Made by a program: the position numbers and the translations under genes. The notes beneath the pieces are model-generated. The model had not been told where the DNA came from. It saw nothing but the letters and a program-made list of their open reading frames with translations, and searched no databases. Below are positions 49,138 through 60,000 of a stretch of 64,000 bases of DNA, piece by piece. The stretch comes from Augochlora pura (taxonomy: Eukaryota; Arthropoda; Insecta; Hymenoptera; Halictidae), in assembly GCF_028453695.1 (NCBI RefSeq), contig NC_135778.1, positions 31,733,214 to 31,797,213 on the forward strand, in the 5' to 3' direction. Numbering within the stretch: the first letter of the stretch is position 1; every line of letters starts with the position of its first letter.

Positions 49138-49690
49138 GGTGGTACCTCGATACACGATCTTCGGTGTCACTTTGCATACAGTTGAAATTGTATTTCATCC
49201 GATTCGCAGTGGTGCCTCGGTACATGATTGCTAGGTATCGCTTTACACCCGGTTCATCGGTACACGATCACCACGATAACTTTCCATCCATTCGAATTAT
49301 CTTTAGTCTAATTTACAGTAGTGCCTCGATGGATGTCCTCGATGGTCATTTGAAATCCATCCTTTTCTAAGGACTTTTGGATTCCATAGGTTTTGCGTTT
49401 AGAAAATTGCGTACTACTGTGATCTACAGTGTGTCTCGATAGATGACCTTGATCGCCAATTCAGCTCTATTCTTTTCTAAGAAGTTTTAGTTTCACAGGT
49501 TTCACGTTCGGATTATTCCATTCTACTGTAATCTATACAGTTTAGTAGTTTCTGGATAGATGTCCCTTGATGGTCATTTCATATCCATCCTATTCTGACG
49601 AGCTTTCGTTTCATGGATTTCGGTTTTTATAAAATTGCGTTCCACCGTGATCCTAGTACAGTAGTGCTTCAATAAATGTTCTAGCGTGAA
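49138..49690. repeat. Degenerate tandem repeat, about 111-121 bp
   Basis: CAGTAGTGCCTCGATGGATG or variants occur at about 49316, 49427, 49538 and 49659, each followed by a CATCCTTTTCTAAG segment and GCGTTCTACTGTGATC. Shorter GTGGTGCCTCGGTACA units at 49138, 49207 and 49253 suggest an older array of shorter period to the left. Confidence 0.75.
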
Positions 49691-50287
49691 ATTTCAAACG
49701 TGTTTACTGCGCGATATGTTCCTGTAAGGTCAGGATCATTGTGGGAAGATAAGCGAGACACGCTTTGAACTTTCGACTCTTATCGCGTCGCCGATTGGTC
49801 GTGTTGCATCCAGTTACAGCGATCACAGTCATTCCTCCTGCACTCTCCCTTTTCTCTGTGGGAGACGCATATGGCTTGTTCCCGCTCCTCTTTTTCAATC
49901 GACAGCACCACGCACCGCCCGGCGTACACATTTGCCAATCGACCCTTTCTACCGAACCAAAATTCATCCCGCATTCATAATTCACAAAATTCATAAAAGA
50001 TACCTGAAACAGTTTGAAAAATAGAAAATTCTGACTTCATTTACCGCGTGGAGAAATATTATATGTATAATCAGGAAATTGAGGATTTTATGCATTTATA
50101 TGCATAAATTTATGCATATAAATTATTTATGCAGTGAAAACGAGCAGGTTTAATACAAACTTATAGACTTGAAAATAATTCAAGTACACCGTCACGTTAT
50201 TCTTTATAGGATACATGGCCCAGTTACCGCACCTGTCGCAATTTTTATGCCCTGAATGAAAACGTATTGAGAAATATGTTCTATATA
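49691..50287. other. Non-coding DNA with a palindrome
   Basis: A short CpG-rich patch at 49.75-49.95 kb has unrecognised frames on both strands, then AT-rich DNA follows with the palindrome at 50094-50123. No gene seen. Confidence 0.5.
50094..50123. repeat. Perfect 30-bp palindrome
   Basis: ATTTATATGCATAAA is followed immediately by its exact reverse complement, with no spacer. The surrounding GATTTTATGCATTTATA resembles the core of dispersed family B, so it may derive from two inverted family B fragments. Confidence 0.85.
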
Positions 50288-50882
50288 CAGGGTGACCCAT
50301 TTAAATGAATCTAGACAAATATCTTTGAAATTGACACATAATTTGCTATTCATAAGATTTCTTCAAGTAAATGCGTCGAAGCTATAGGAAGGTTCAACTT
50401 TATTTCTTTTTAATCAAATTACATGTTTTTTTGTTATACTAGTTGATCCGGTTCGTCATTTTTCTTATAAAAGTGCTGTGGTATTTTTCCGAATTATTGG
50501 TTTAGAAGATATTTGAATTTAATCGATTTAACCCTTTCGTTACGGGTGCCGGATATATTCGGCATTCACGAGACGATCTGTGTGTACGGGTGCCGTATAT
50601 ATTCGGCATCCAAATGATATGTATGCAAGTGCCATCCGTAGGCAAAATACAAAAATAATTTTGTATTTTAATATTGTGTAGGTTTTTTCATATTAAAAAT
50701 GTAAATATACTTGTTACATTAGAGCAATGATTGTTTTATTCAGCACAGTTGTTATTTAAAACTAAGAAAAACGTATGTACAGAAATCACACGCACTGTGC
50801 ATTTCTGGCGTGAACTTTCGTTCAGAGACAGTACTTCGGCGGACGACACTGCCGTAGTGAAAGGGTTAAATGGGTAACCCTG
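50288..50882. mobile_element. TA-flanked non-autonomous DNA transposon, host of a nested insertion (595 bp)
   Basis: The left terminus CAGGGTGACCCATTTAAAT pairs with the right terminus, in reverse complement CAGGGTTACCCATTTAA. TA flanks both sides (50286-50287, 50883-50884). This fits a Tc1/mariner-like MITE of about 257 bp before insertion of the TTAA element at 50532-50865. The insertion target TTAA lies within the right terminal repeat. No coding frame. Confidence 0.7.
50532..50865. mobile_element. piggyBac-type MITE (334 bp) nested in a TA-type element
   Basis: The termini CCCTTTCGTTACGG and, in reverse complement, CCCTTTCACTACGG match at 12 of 14 positions and are flanked by TTAA at 50528-50531 and 50866-50869. 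The interior has a duplicated GGGTGCCG-ATATATTCGGCAT motif. No coding capacity. Confidence 0.8.
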
Positions 50883-51052
50883 TATAATATATAAGATTCA
50901 GCAGAAACTGAGATATTTACCCTGTATTGACATAATTAAACGAACACGTAAATTTTTATCTGACTTCCGTTCCCTACGGTTAATATCGAAACGGCTTATT
51001 TATATGTAAAGGTCCGTGGTCTAATCGCCAGCATCTCCGAAAAAATCCGCAA

Positions 51053-51604
51053 TCACGCGGACGATTGGATTTCAACCGAACGATGAACGCGCGAAACATT
51101 GGAGCGCGTGTACCGTCGAATAAATTCGCGACGAGCGAAACTCCGAAATGTTTGAGGACGCGGATAAAGCTGTAATCGGATCAAGGCGTTACCCGGGCGC
51201 GTTTGTTCGCGCGCGGGTTTGAGAACCCCTGCGAAAGCTGATTTTCTCGCTTCGCGATTGCATTCCCGGCGGGTATGTCCCTTTCGTTCGCACGTACGAC
51301 ATGCATAACGGTGTCTGCATGCGATGGCCGACCGGAGCCCCTGCAGGGTTTCCTTTTTGTCCCGACGGCGGACGGGAGGTGTTGCACGCGCGAAACCGGA
51401 CCACGCGTTGCAATTAAAAGTTTGCGGATCCACCGAAATCCACTGCCGTACACGCTCCACCGAGAAAATACGAAAATTCGGAGATATTTGGTTTTTCAGA
51501 TTCGCCGTGATTTTCGGATTTAGGGACGCTATTCGCGGACGTGCTCTTCCCGATTTTCTTTCCCGTCGAACGGAGATGGATTTCGGATCATGGTTGTTTT
51601 GCAT
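51053..51604 (-). other. 183-codon open frame with a CCHC zinc-knuckle motif, status uncertain
   Basis: The frame, in a CpG-rich island, contains C-R-T-C-E-R-K-G-H-T-R-R-E-C at residues 102-115 (51301-51260), an exact C-x2-C-x3-G-H-x4-C zinc knuckle as found in Gag of retroelements and in some RNA-binding proteins. The rest is Arg-rich and unrecognised, with no reverse transcriptase, protease or integrase motif nearby. Other frames are also open because stops are rare here, so the frame may be fortuitous. I see no splice sites that fix it as an exon. Confidence 0.2.
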
Positions 51605-51609
51605 TTCAT

Positions 51610-53382
51610 TTCTTGTTGTTCGCTTTTGAGTGCAGCATTTTTCTTCTTCGCGAAAAGTAGGGTAAGAGTTCCAGTTACCGACGCATTAAGTATAATTTTT
51701 CGTTCGTCTATACGTTTTCAGTTAATATTGTAAGAGTTCATTCTTTCTTGCATATTATGCTGTTCGAAGGCTTACATTTGATCTGGAATTAACGGGGAAT
51801 AAAAATAATGTAGATGTCCCAATTACTGAGAAGCTACTTGTACAGGTTATCGCGACCCAAATAGCAGTAAGACCCAAATATTTCCAATTTGCTTTCCATG
51901 AATTTTTTAATATATTTATATTAAATTCATCGTCTGATAAAACCTATTCAACTTAAGTTAGAGTGTACATATTGTATTAAGCTCGAGATATGATCAGAGG
52001 TCTGTAAATTTGTAAGTGAGGTATATTATACCCTCTTTATCAAATCTAATGATTTTTATGACATAAAAACATTGCTTCAAAGGACTGGAAGCTAATTATA
52101 GACTATAGTCGTTTTCATAAATTTGATTATTCACGGCAAATACACAACTAAATTTAATTAAGCACATAGAACTTATGATAAACTAATACAATTCTTAAAT
52201 CATTTTATTTCATTCATTCTCGCAAGACGGTGGCTGACTCAGAGGACTTAAATGGTTCGACTAATTAGAAAAATCTTCGCTAATTTTATAAAAGAAATTG
52301 CTATTATATTTGAAACAATAAAGAGGCTAACAAGTCTGCAAGAAATATCTTCATTAATATCTTTTGAAAAATTGCTGAATAATGTTTAGAACTGTTACAA
52401 ACATCGTAAATAGTACAATTATCAAATATTACGTTAAAACTTCGTTGTTTACAATTCTTTGTCGTTCATTCATTGCAATTATCGTTGATATGAATAAAAG
52501 TGACGGCATTCCGGACAACCTCTGGAACTGGGACCCTTTTATCCTATAGTATTCTTTTTCTAGATGAATGTAGCGATAAAAGTAGAATCGACTCATTTCT
52601 CTTTAAAACCTAACCTCACTACTAACCTCTTTATGTCCGAATGCTATTAAGTTCAGGGAGCCATTTCAATTCCAACGTATCAGCAGTATCACTCCAGCCA
52701 TGTTGGAATGAAAATGTCTTCCGGACGCGTCATTCATATTCCTCCTCATGGCCGTCATTATTTGTTCGATCGTCGACAGTGGCTCGACGACGTCGTTCCT
52801 CGCTTCCTTTTCGGCCCGGCTATTCAACGCCGGAAGATCTTTCGCTCATTTCCTCGGTCGCACCAGCGACGTTTCACAAAAGGTCCAAGCCTATTCCCGA
52901 GAAGCGTGGAACATTGTAATTTTCCCTCGTTCGCGCTGGTCATACGTCTCTCGTTCTAAGCAACCGAATAAAACGTACAGCGCCGTTCCGTTTCGCCGTA
53001 AAACGCTGTTGGGTATTCCGACGTGTACACGCAGTAAAGGGTTTTTAGTGTCCTCGACTCTTGTTGCGTGACAGTCGTTCTTCGGAATTTTTCGCTTTCG
53101 AAGAGAAACTTTCAGAACCGGTGGCACACGTAAATACCCGGCACGATGCTCTTCTATCACGACTGAACACCCCTAGTGGTCCCGTTCGAAACTAATTTTG
53201 ACACCAAAAGTATTTAACGCTGGTTCGTTTGCCTCGCAGAAATGGCCAGGCCGTACTATTTTCTGAGCTAGTAGTTTTACAAGAAAGAAGATAAACATAA
53301 AAATTGAAACCGTAACTTTATCACACATATCTAGCAGCCGTGTCAAATCTTCTACGATAATACCTAACCAATTAGTTACGAG
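51610..53382. other. Non-coding DNA
   Basis: AT-rich from 51.7 to 52.6 kb, then a GC-rich island at 52.65-53.2 kb with three overlapping plus frames of 83-107 codons and none recognisable. Confidence 0.5.
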
Positions 53383-53703
53383 CAGACCTGAACAAATTTT
53401 ACTTGAAATCAGAACGACGATTGGAAATAATTATTTTCGCGCTGTTACTTCCAATGCTGTTATTCGATAATGAAAATAATATCGATCTGTTTGAGATAAT
53501 AGCAACGTCGTAATTAATTATTCGTCATATTTTAATTTCAAATATGTCGAGAGAAATAATCTTCAAAACAATAGTGAATGGAAGGATTTCATTTCAAATT
53601 ATGTTACTTCGAACGTGCTGGCAGACATATAAATAATCATAAAGTGAAATAACATGTTATTGGAAATAATATTTCAAACGTCATTTTAAATGTGCCCAGA
53701 CCG
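53383..53703. mobile_element. hAT-like MITE, copy 2 (about 321 bp)
   Basis: The left end CAGACCTGAACAAATTTTAC and right end, in reverse complement CGGTCTGGGCACATTTAAA, are degenerate hAT-type termini. The ATAACATGTTATTGGAAATA stretch and terminal ATGTGCCCAGACC match the element at 26815-27118. No clear 8-bp target duplication. Confidence 0.5.
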
Positions 53704-56264
53704 TTCGTAAATCTACAAATTCTATATTTAATTCCGCACGTTGTCAAAGGAAAAGCCTCCTAGTCGATATTAGTCACGCAGCGAAGTACATAACCTTAAA
53801 GTATTCGCGATAATCCATAGCCTAGCCCATCAGTAACCTATAACTTTAAAAATCGATTCCTGGCTCTGAATATTTCGCGTATTTTGCTCTATAGTTGGTC
53901 GGAGCTGTACAGTTATCATCGCAAAGAGGATATTACACATTTTATAATCAACAGACCCGTTGATCGGTCAGAATAAAACTGATGTGTCCATGTTTGGCCA
54001 TAAACATGGCGCCTGGTACAATTTCACCGTGCCCCAGTAATTCGCGACAGCGATGGGAAAGTGGACGGACAACGATCGGAATTAGTTTGACGTCCATTAA
54101 CGCGAATCATTATTCCGGCTAGGATTAATTAAGTTTAGCCTCGATGTATACGGGTCTAGGACATTCGACGCGTGTGTTCAACACGTAAGCGTTCAAGGCC
54201 CGATGCTGTGCATAATTGAAAAGTTAGAAACTCCTGGTAAGCAATTACCCGGACGACTTCCGGGTAGCCCCGTGAAATTCGTTTCGAATTCTGGTTAACA
54301 TCGAGAGGAGGCAGCTCCGGAGACCGAAGGTCTCCCGGTGAATTTTCCATACATTTCTCACTGCGTACCGAGTGTGAAACTAGACCACCAATTAACAGAT
54401 CTTTAATACGTTATAGTATAGCCGATGCTGTGATGGACGAATTTGGCTAAACCAAGTTCTTACCTTAATTTTCTAGTTATTTTTATCTACTCGTTTCTAG
54501 CTATATTCAATGAGAAATTAAGCTACTGATTGACTATTAATTAAGCTACTAAAATTGAACATTTTCTAACAGTATTAAAATGTTAACGTAAAAGTCAACT
54601 TGAAACAGAAGTTCGGAAGTTAAGTTCTTACTAAATTACTTATATTTGTAAAAGATTACAGTTACATTCGAACTCTGTTCACTATATTAATTTTGTAGAT
54701 GTCATTTTTTCTGCATACTATTTACAGCATAGATATTTGAGATTAAGCCAATATGTGCGCGCGCGCGCGTGTGTGTGTGTGTGTATAATCTACTAACTTT
54801 TTAAACATGAAACATAGTCTCTTGCCACCGAAAGGAATCAAACATTCTAGATTACTTCAAACGAACACCGTTTTATGCAGATATATTGTATTTCCCGACT
54901 TGACAACAGTTCGAAAAGATAACCTAGAAATGATGTTCGAACCGCGCCAATCGTTTAGTAACAAAGTAATTCTTTGCCGTTTAATTCGGGTAAAGCTCTA
55001 GATTCTCCAAAGCAATTTTGTAATGCTGGTAGATTGGACGTTCCACCCGGTCGGAGTCCCCGGGGAAGCGTTCCGGTTGTTTGAGGTTATGTCGATCGTT
55101 CTAACGATGAAAATTGTCCGTTCCACGAAAGACTCTTTACGTTTCCGTTCAACGGTGGACGGAGGGTAGCGGGTCGGTTCAGCGGAACGTGTCATCGAAT
55201 TAATAAAGATGATCATGCTAATCGTTAGAACGCGGAGAGTCTGAAGGATGCGACCGAGTGTATCGTTTCAGGCGGCGGTTGCAGCCGGTGCGGAGTCGTG
55301 TAATTAAACGGGGAGGTTCAACGAACCCGCCGCCGTTTGCTGAATCCGCAGAGCAGCGGTTCGTTCGTTTTCACGTCGTTTTTCACCTCGGCTGTGATTC
55401 TAAGCCGCCTCGCGGAACTACCGCGACTAAATTATGACCGATACGATCGTTCCGACGCCAGCCAGGCAGCCGCCGAATCAGAGGCTTCTCTAACTTTCTT
55501 TCAATATATTGTCCACGGGCCGTGCTTTCAATCCAGCCACTAGAGAGATACCCATTATCCTGCCAGCAGAAAGGAACCGCGATCCAAGAATATTTCTGCT
55601 GGGACACCTCCGACTATTCTCTGTTACTTCTGTTTGGAGTGTTTCTCCATGCTGCGTTTTCCATTCTCATTGCAATTTTGGCGACTAATTTCAGAACGAG
55701 GACAGGACCTGATGACAGAAAGTATATTACATGACTCTACTAAGGATCTTATCTTCCTTAAATATAATGCATTCTCATTGTGCGGACAGGAACTTCCTGA
55801 GAGGTGATACCAGAGGTGTTCACACATTAAAATGTTTCCTTCCTATATTAGTCGCAGACATTATTCTCTAAGTAGCACTAATTAATCTACAGGTCTGTAT
55901 CGAGTTTCCTCGTTTCAGACGCGCATTTTCGCACACAGTGGAACAAAATAGTGTCTATCGAGGCCTTCCTGTGGGTTCAGTAAAGCTGTGCCATCTCTTA
56001 TCTGTAACAGAAATAAATATTTAGGTGTTAGGGGGGATAGAGTTGTGGAAAATAGATCATAGAAATAGTAAATAGATTATAGATGTCTTTGTCTTCTTAT
56101 TTAATATAGTATTTGGCAAGTAAACTTTTTTTTTTAAATAATAGTTGCAGAGTAGAGACTTTTCTATCCGAGGGTTCATTTTTAGGTAATTATTCTGTTA
56201 TGAAACAATTTTTTTAACTAAAAATTTCACTCGAGCTTTGTACTGTAATGTATCTAAATGATAC
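53704..56264. other. Non-coding DNA with a microsatellite and GC-rich islands
   Basis: CpG-rich patches at about 54.0-54.35 and 55.0-55.5 kb. A minus-strand AAG|GTAAGA at about 54475 lacks an upstream exon. Short frames are unrecognised. Confidence 0.5.
54754..54784. repeat. (GC)n(GT)n compound microsatellite
   Basis: A GCGCGCGCGC run passes directly into GTGTGTGTGT. Alternating purine-pyrimidine sequence of this kind favours Z-DNA. Confidence 0.9.
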
Positions 56265-56345
56265 AGTGATTAATAGACTGCAGATTTTATGCATTTATGG
56301 CAAAGATAAGTATAGTGGACGGATTAAAACAAATTAGGAACGTCG
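56265..56345 (+). repeat. Dispersed repeat family B, copy 5
   Basis: GATTAATAGACTGCAGATTT, then TATGCATTTATGGCAAAGAT and AAGTATAGTGGA, is taken as the reference copy. A downstream ATTATTAAGGAGAGAAAGAA segment is shared in weaker form with copies at 22990 and 13120. Confidence 0.65.
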
Positions 56346-58717
56346 ATGTATTAATTTGAATTTATTAAGATTATTAAGGAGAGAAAGAAACTTTCTCCTA
56401 TGTGTTGCAATTTGTGCGTAGAATGTTTATTTTGCACGAAGACCTGCAATCTAATGATTACATAATAGAACATTTGGATACCAGAATATTCTAAAAATAA
56501 ATGTTTTCTACCGTACATAACTATGTAATATCCATATGCAACCAATCATTTCAAAAGTAGTTTATTTGTAAAATTCTATATCATCTTCAAAGATAAAAAT
56601 GTTTCTAATCTATTTACTATTCCAAAAATTCTTTCTTCTCGCTTGTCCTGATGATAAATACACATCTCTATCGGTTTATGCTTCTGCCTAAGTTCGCTTC
56701 CTATTTGTTCAGAAAGGAGGGTATCCGTTATCTACTAGTCCACAGGCTGTACTTATTAGCGGACGTTATCTCCTTTCCAAGTAGATCCGAGGAAGCACGG
56801 AAGTAATCGGCGATACGTGGCCCCATGACACTTCCATAGGCCTCGGAACATCTGCCAAAGGTGGCGAGGAGAGCCTCGAACACGAAGGATTAGCCACGGT
56901 TCCTTTGCGCTCGCGCTGCGGCACTGTCCTAATGACTCGGATGCAGCGTCCCCGGGGACGAACGAGTACAGTTGAAAGAGTGTCAAGCTCGGTGAAAAAG
57001 GGGCTCCCTTCAAACGAGGCTGTTCGGGGTGGCGAAACGTGTATGTGGAACCGTGGAACATTACCTGTCGCCGGGCTTTTCCAAAGGATTTCCCTACCGT
57101 GCGATTGGCACGGGGTTGTGGGCGTTATCTGTTTATGGGTTGGAACAGATGTTTCCATCGTACAGGCTTTTAAGATCTTTAAAACTTTAAAAAGGTGATC
57201 TTCTAGCTCTTAGAAGAACCGAGATGTTGTTTTGAAACAACTTTTTTAGAGGAACGGAATACAGGTTAAATGAAGTTGTAACGAGGCGAAAGGAAAAGAA
57301 GAAGCTGTCGACCATTATTGTAGCTGATTCTATGGGCTTGTAGACCGATCGATAATCGGCTGGACCGCGACCAAAGCTTCGCGAAACATCGAGAACGCGG
57401 TAGACACTTTAGTTATCAAATTGTTATTAAAGGCTCGTGGCTAGTAACGAGGTTGTATAAATAGAGGGATCTCTGTTAGATCGGCGCTAAACCTGTGAGA
57501 GAGGACGAGGTAAGCCACGGCCGTTCACAGGGAAGAGAGAGGATGGTGATGAAGGCCGGTCGTCCGCTAGAGCAGTCACTAAGACAGTCCGCTAGACAGT
57601 CACGAAAGTAGGCCGCCCGCCGAGAGAGGAACAGGGTAGCTTCCTGGCCGCCTGTAGGAATCTGCACAGGTTCTTCTGTTACCACGTCGGTTGTAGAGAA
57701 CAGCCACGGAGGCTGGCCGCGCCTTCCGGACATATGGATACGATGATAACCTTGCCACCATAGTTTAGTTTTATTGGAAGAAGACGGCTAAGAAAGCCGG
57801 CCGCTTGATAGTTTTAGTTGTTTTATTTGATCAAAGTTGCTTTCGTTGCTCGCCATAGATGTTAGCAAGGAAATTGATCGAAGTTAATCCTGTAAATCCC
57901 CATTTATCGCTAATCAGAATATATCTCCTTTTGTCCTCAGAAATTCTTATATCCTGTATTCCGAATTTATTTCAACGACCGAGAACACCCATACCCCTTA
58001 CAAGGTAGAGTAATTTTGGAACTCGTGTTATATTTTTGGGCGTCGGTTATTCGAATTTTAATAATACAGCAGGTAGGGGGGCCAGCATTGGCCCAGAAAT
58101 ATTCGAAGAGGAATGAAGAATATTTTCTTTGATAAAAGAATACATTAAAACAAATTTAAATTATAGTTGAATATTTTCTCTACATAATACCAAAGTATCG
58201 GATTTGAAAGTAACTTTAGAATAGTTTTAAAATTGCATATGAACAAACAACGTGATCAGCACTATGGAACTATTGATGATGATTTTATGTCACAGGAATT
58301 TGAATTTTATGAACATGTGTTGAACAAAGTTCCCCTTGATTTTATAGTGAAATTAAAAACTTGTATGTTTGAACAGTGCACACAAAGTTAAACGGAATCT
58401 TGCGAGGAATCATCGAAACTGTTCCACTACAAAAAAAGGCTTCAGTCTCTCCAAACATCTTAATCTATATGATACCGTTGTAAATAAACATAAGTCCTTC
58501 TTATGTGATAGGATATTCAAATCTGATTGTGTTTAGTTATTATCAGTCAGACAAAATCTTCGGAAACACGAATTGATATTATATCAGACAATTTATCTAG
58601 ATCAAACAATTTTTAGAGATCGCCAATCTTAAGTGCCAGAAAAATAGTCTCACGTTAGTTTAAACGCACCATCCTTTACACCATTAGAAACATTATTAAC
58701 ATTAAGTAGCGATTACC
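56346..58717. other. Non-coding DNA
   Basis: GC-rich patches at 56.75-57.1 and 57.5-57.75 kb carry frames up to 130 codons on the minus strand. One contains a donor-like GACAG|GTAATG at about 57062 but has no recognisable domain. 57.8-58.7 kb is AT-rich and may include decayed upstream parts of the retrotransposon at 58718. Confidence 0.45.
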
Positions 58718-58960
58718 CGCATCCGAATTGGCCATTCCATATACACAAACTCATATCTGTTAACTAAAGAACCATCCCCACTATGTGAAGAATGCAACAC
58801 CCAAATGACAACGGACCACCTAATCTTAAACTGCCGAAAATACAATTATATGCGCACCAAACACAAACTAAAACCACTGCTCAAGGGTAACATAAACAGC
58901 AACAAAATCAAGGACCTATTAAAATTTCTGAGAGATACAGGCTTAATAAACAAAATATAA
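58718..58960 (+). pseudogene. 3' end of a non-LTR retrotransposon ORF2 (5'-truncated)
   Basis: The last 80 codons of an ORF2-type polyprotein are open to a TAA at 58958. They contain R-I-R-I-G-H-S-I-Y-T-N-S-Y-L-L followed by a C-x2-C...H-x4-C cluster (P-L-C-E-E-C-N..M-T-T-D-H-L-I-L-N-C). This order is the usual C-terminal region of Jockey- and I-type insect LINEs. Nothing recognisable remains upstream (no reverse transcriptase), as expected for 5' truncation or decay. Confidence 0.8.
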
Positions 58961-59037
58961 GGTCTATTCAAATAGAAGGTCGCTAATAGCCTTGCAGCTG
59001 ATGCGACGTAAAACCACTAAGAAAAAAAAAAAGAAAG
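58961..59037 (+). mobile_element. 3' UTR and A-rich tail of the non-LTR retrotransposon
   Basis: After the stop codon, AATAGCCTTGCAGCTGATGC precedes GACGTAAAACCACTAA and an A-rich tract at about 59020-59035, the typical end of these LINEs. A target-site duplication could not be defined because the 5' boundary is unclear. Confidence 0.7.
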
Positions 59038-60000
59038 CTACTGTGAAGCAAAAATTGGCTTAAAGGCACGATAGTTGGGAAAATTACTCTACCGTAATCT
59101 AAGTACTAAAAATAATCTATTTTTTTCACATGAAAAAATTGCGAGCACGAACCTTGCTCCTAATTTCTCGTAAAAAGGTCTGCAATTCTCTCTGTCGAAA
59201 TCTCCACTGCAAGAACACGGCGAGCCGTCTAGTAGTCTACATCAAAGGAATCTCGGAAATACAGTGTCTCCTAGTGGTGAGATTCAATGTCCAAGCTATT
59301 CCAGTTCACCATAAATATTTAGATCGGAGAAGCTCGATTTCCATTCTACACGAATCCCAGCCACACGCGCGGTGCCCTGCTGGGTCTAATGTTACGAATT
59401 TCGACAATGGGACAGGCTGTTCTCGATCAATTTCCTCTGGCAAACCTTTATTTGCCCCGGTACTATTTTCACTTTACGCGAGGCCGTGTCCCGGGGTTGA
59501 ATTACGCCCGGGAGAATCTATAATTGCTACCACGGTGCTAACAGCGTGTCTGGCCGCGGTGAACGATAAGGACCCGGTCGGTCATCGATCATCGTGGACG
59601 TTTCATAAATTCCCGGAAACTTCTAGCCGACATAAGGAGAACGGTCCGAGCCAGCCAGCTTCTCCATTAGATACCGTTGAATCCAGTCCGGTTGTAAGTC
59701 TGATTAAATGATGCTGCGAACTTCTTAGCCCCCGGGCCCGAAGAAACTCCGCGGGAGAGTGGCCGCGCTTATGAGTCGCGCGATCGATGATGCGCCGCTT
59801 CAAGACGCTTCTCTAACCCGGCGCTCGCTTCCTGGCTAGATCTTCTATGAATGATTCCTCCGCGGAACAAAAGAATGCGGGAAACTGGATCGCGAGGAAA
59901 CTCTCGCTTCTGAAAGGATTCTCTGATTACCATCACGCGCACTCTTTCGTATAATATGGCTGGCTGCTTTGATTGCATTCTAATTGAACGCCGGTGAACA
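59038..60000. other. Non-coding DNA, GC-rich in its right half
   Basis: A plus-strand frame of 193 codons (59130-59711) is the longest here but has no recognisable domain and mixed codon use. It lies partly in AT-rich and partly in CpG-rich sequence. I regard it as chance. Confidence 0.4.

Noticed and set aside
59130..59711. 193-codon plus-strand frame
   Set aside because: No domain, no splice support, and composition changes half-way from AT-rich to CpG-rich. It starts right after the LINE tail, so it is not part of that element's ORF.
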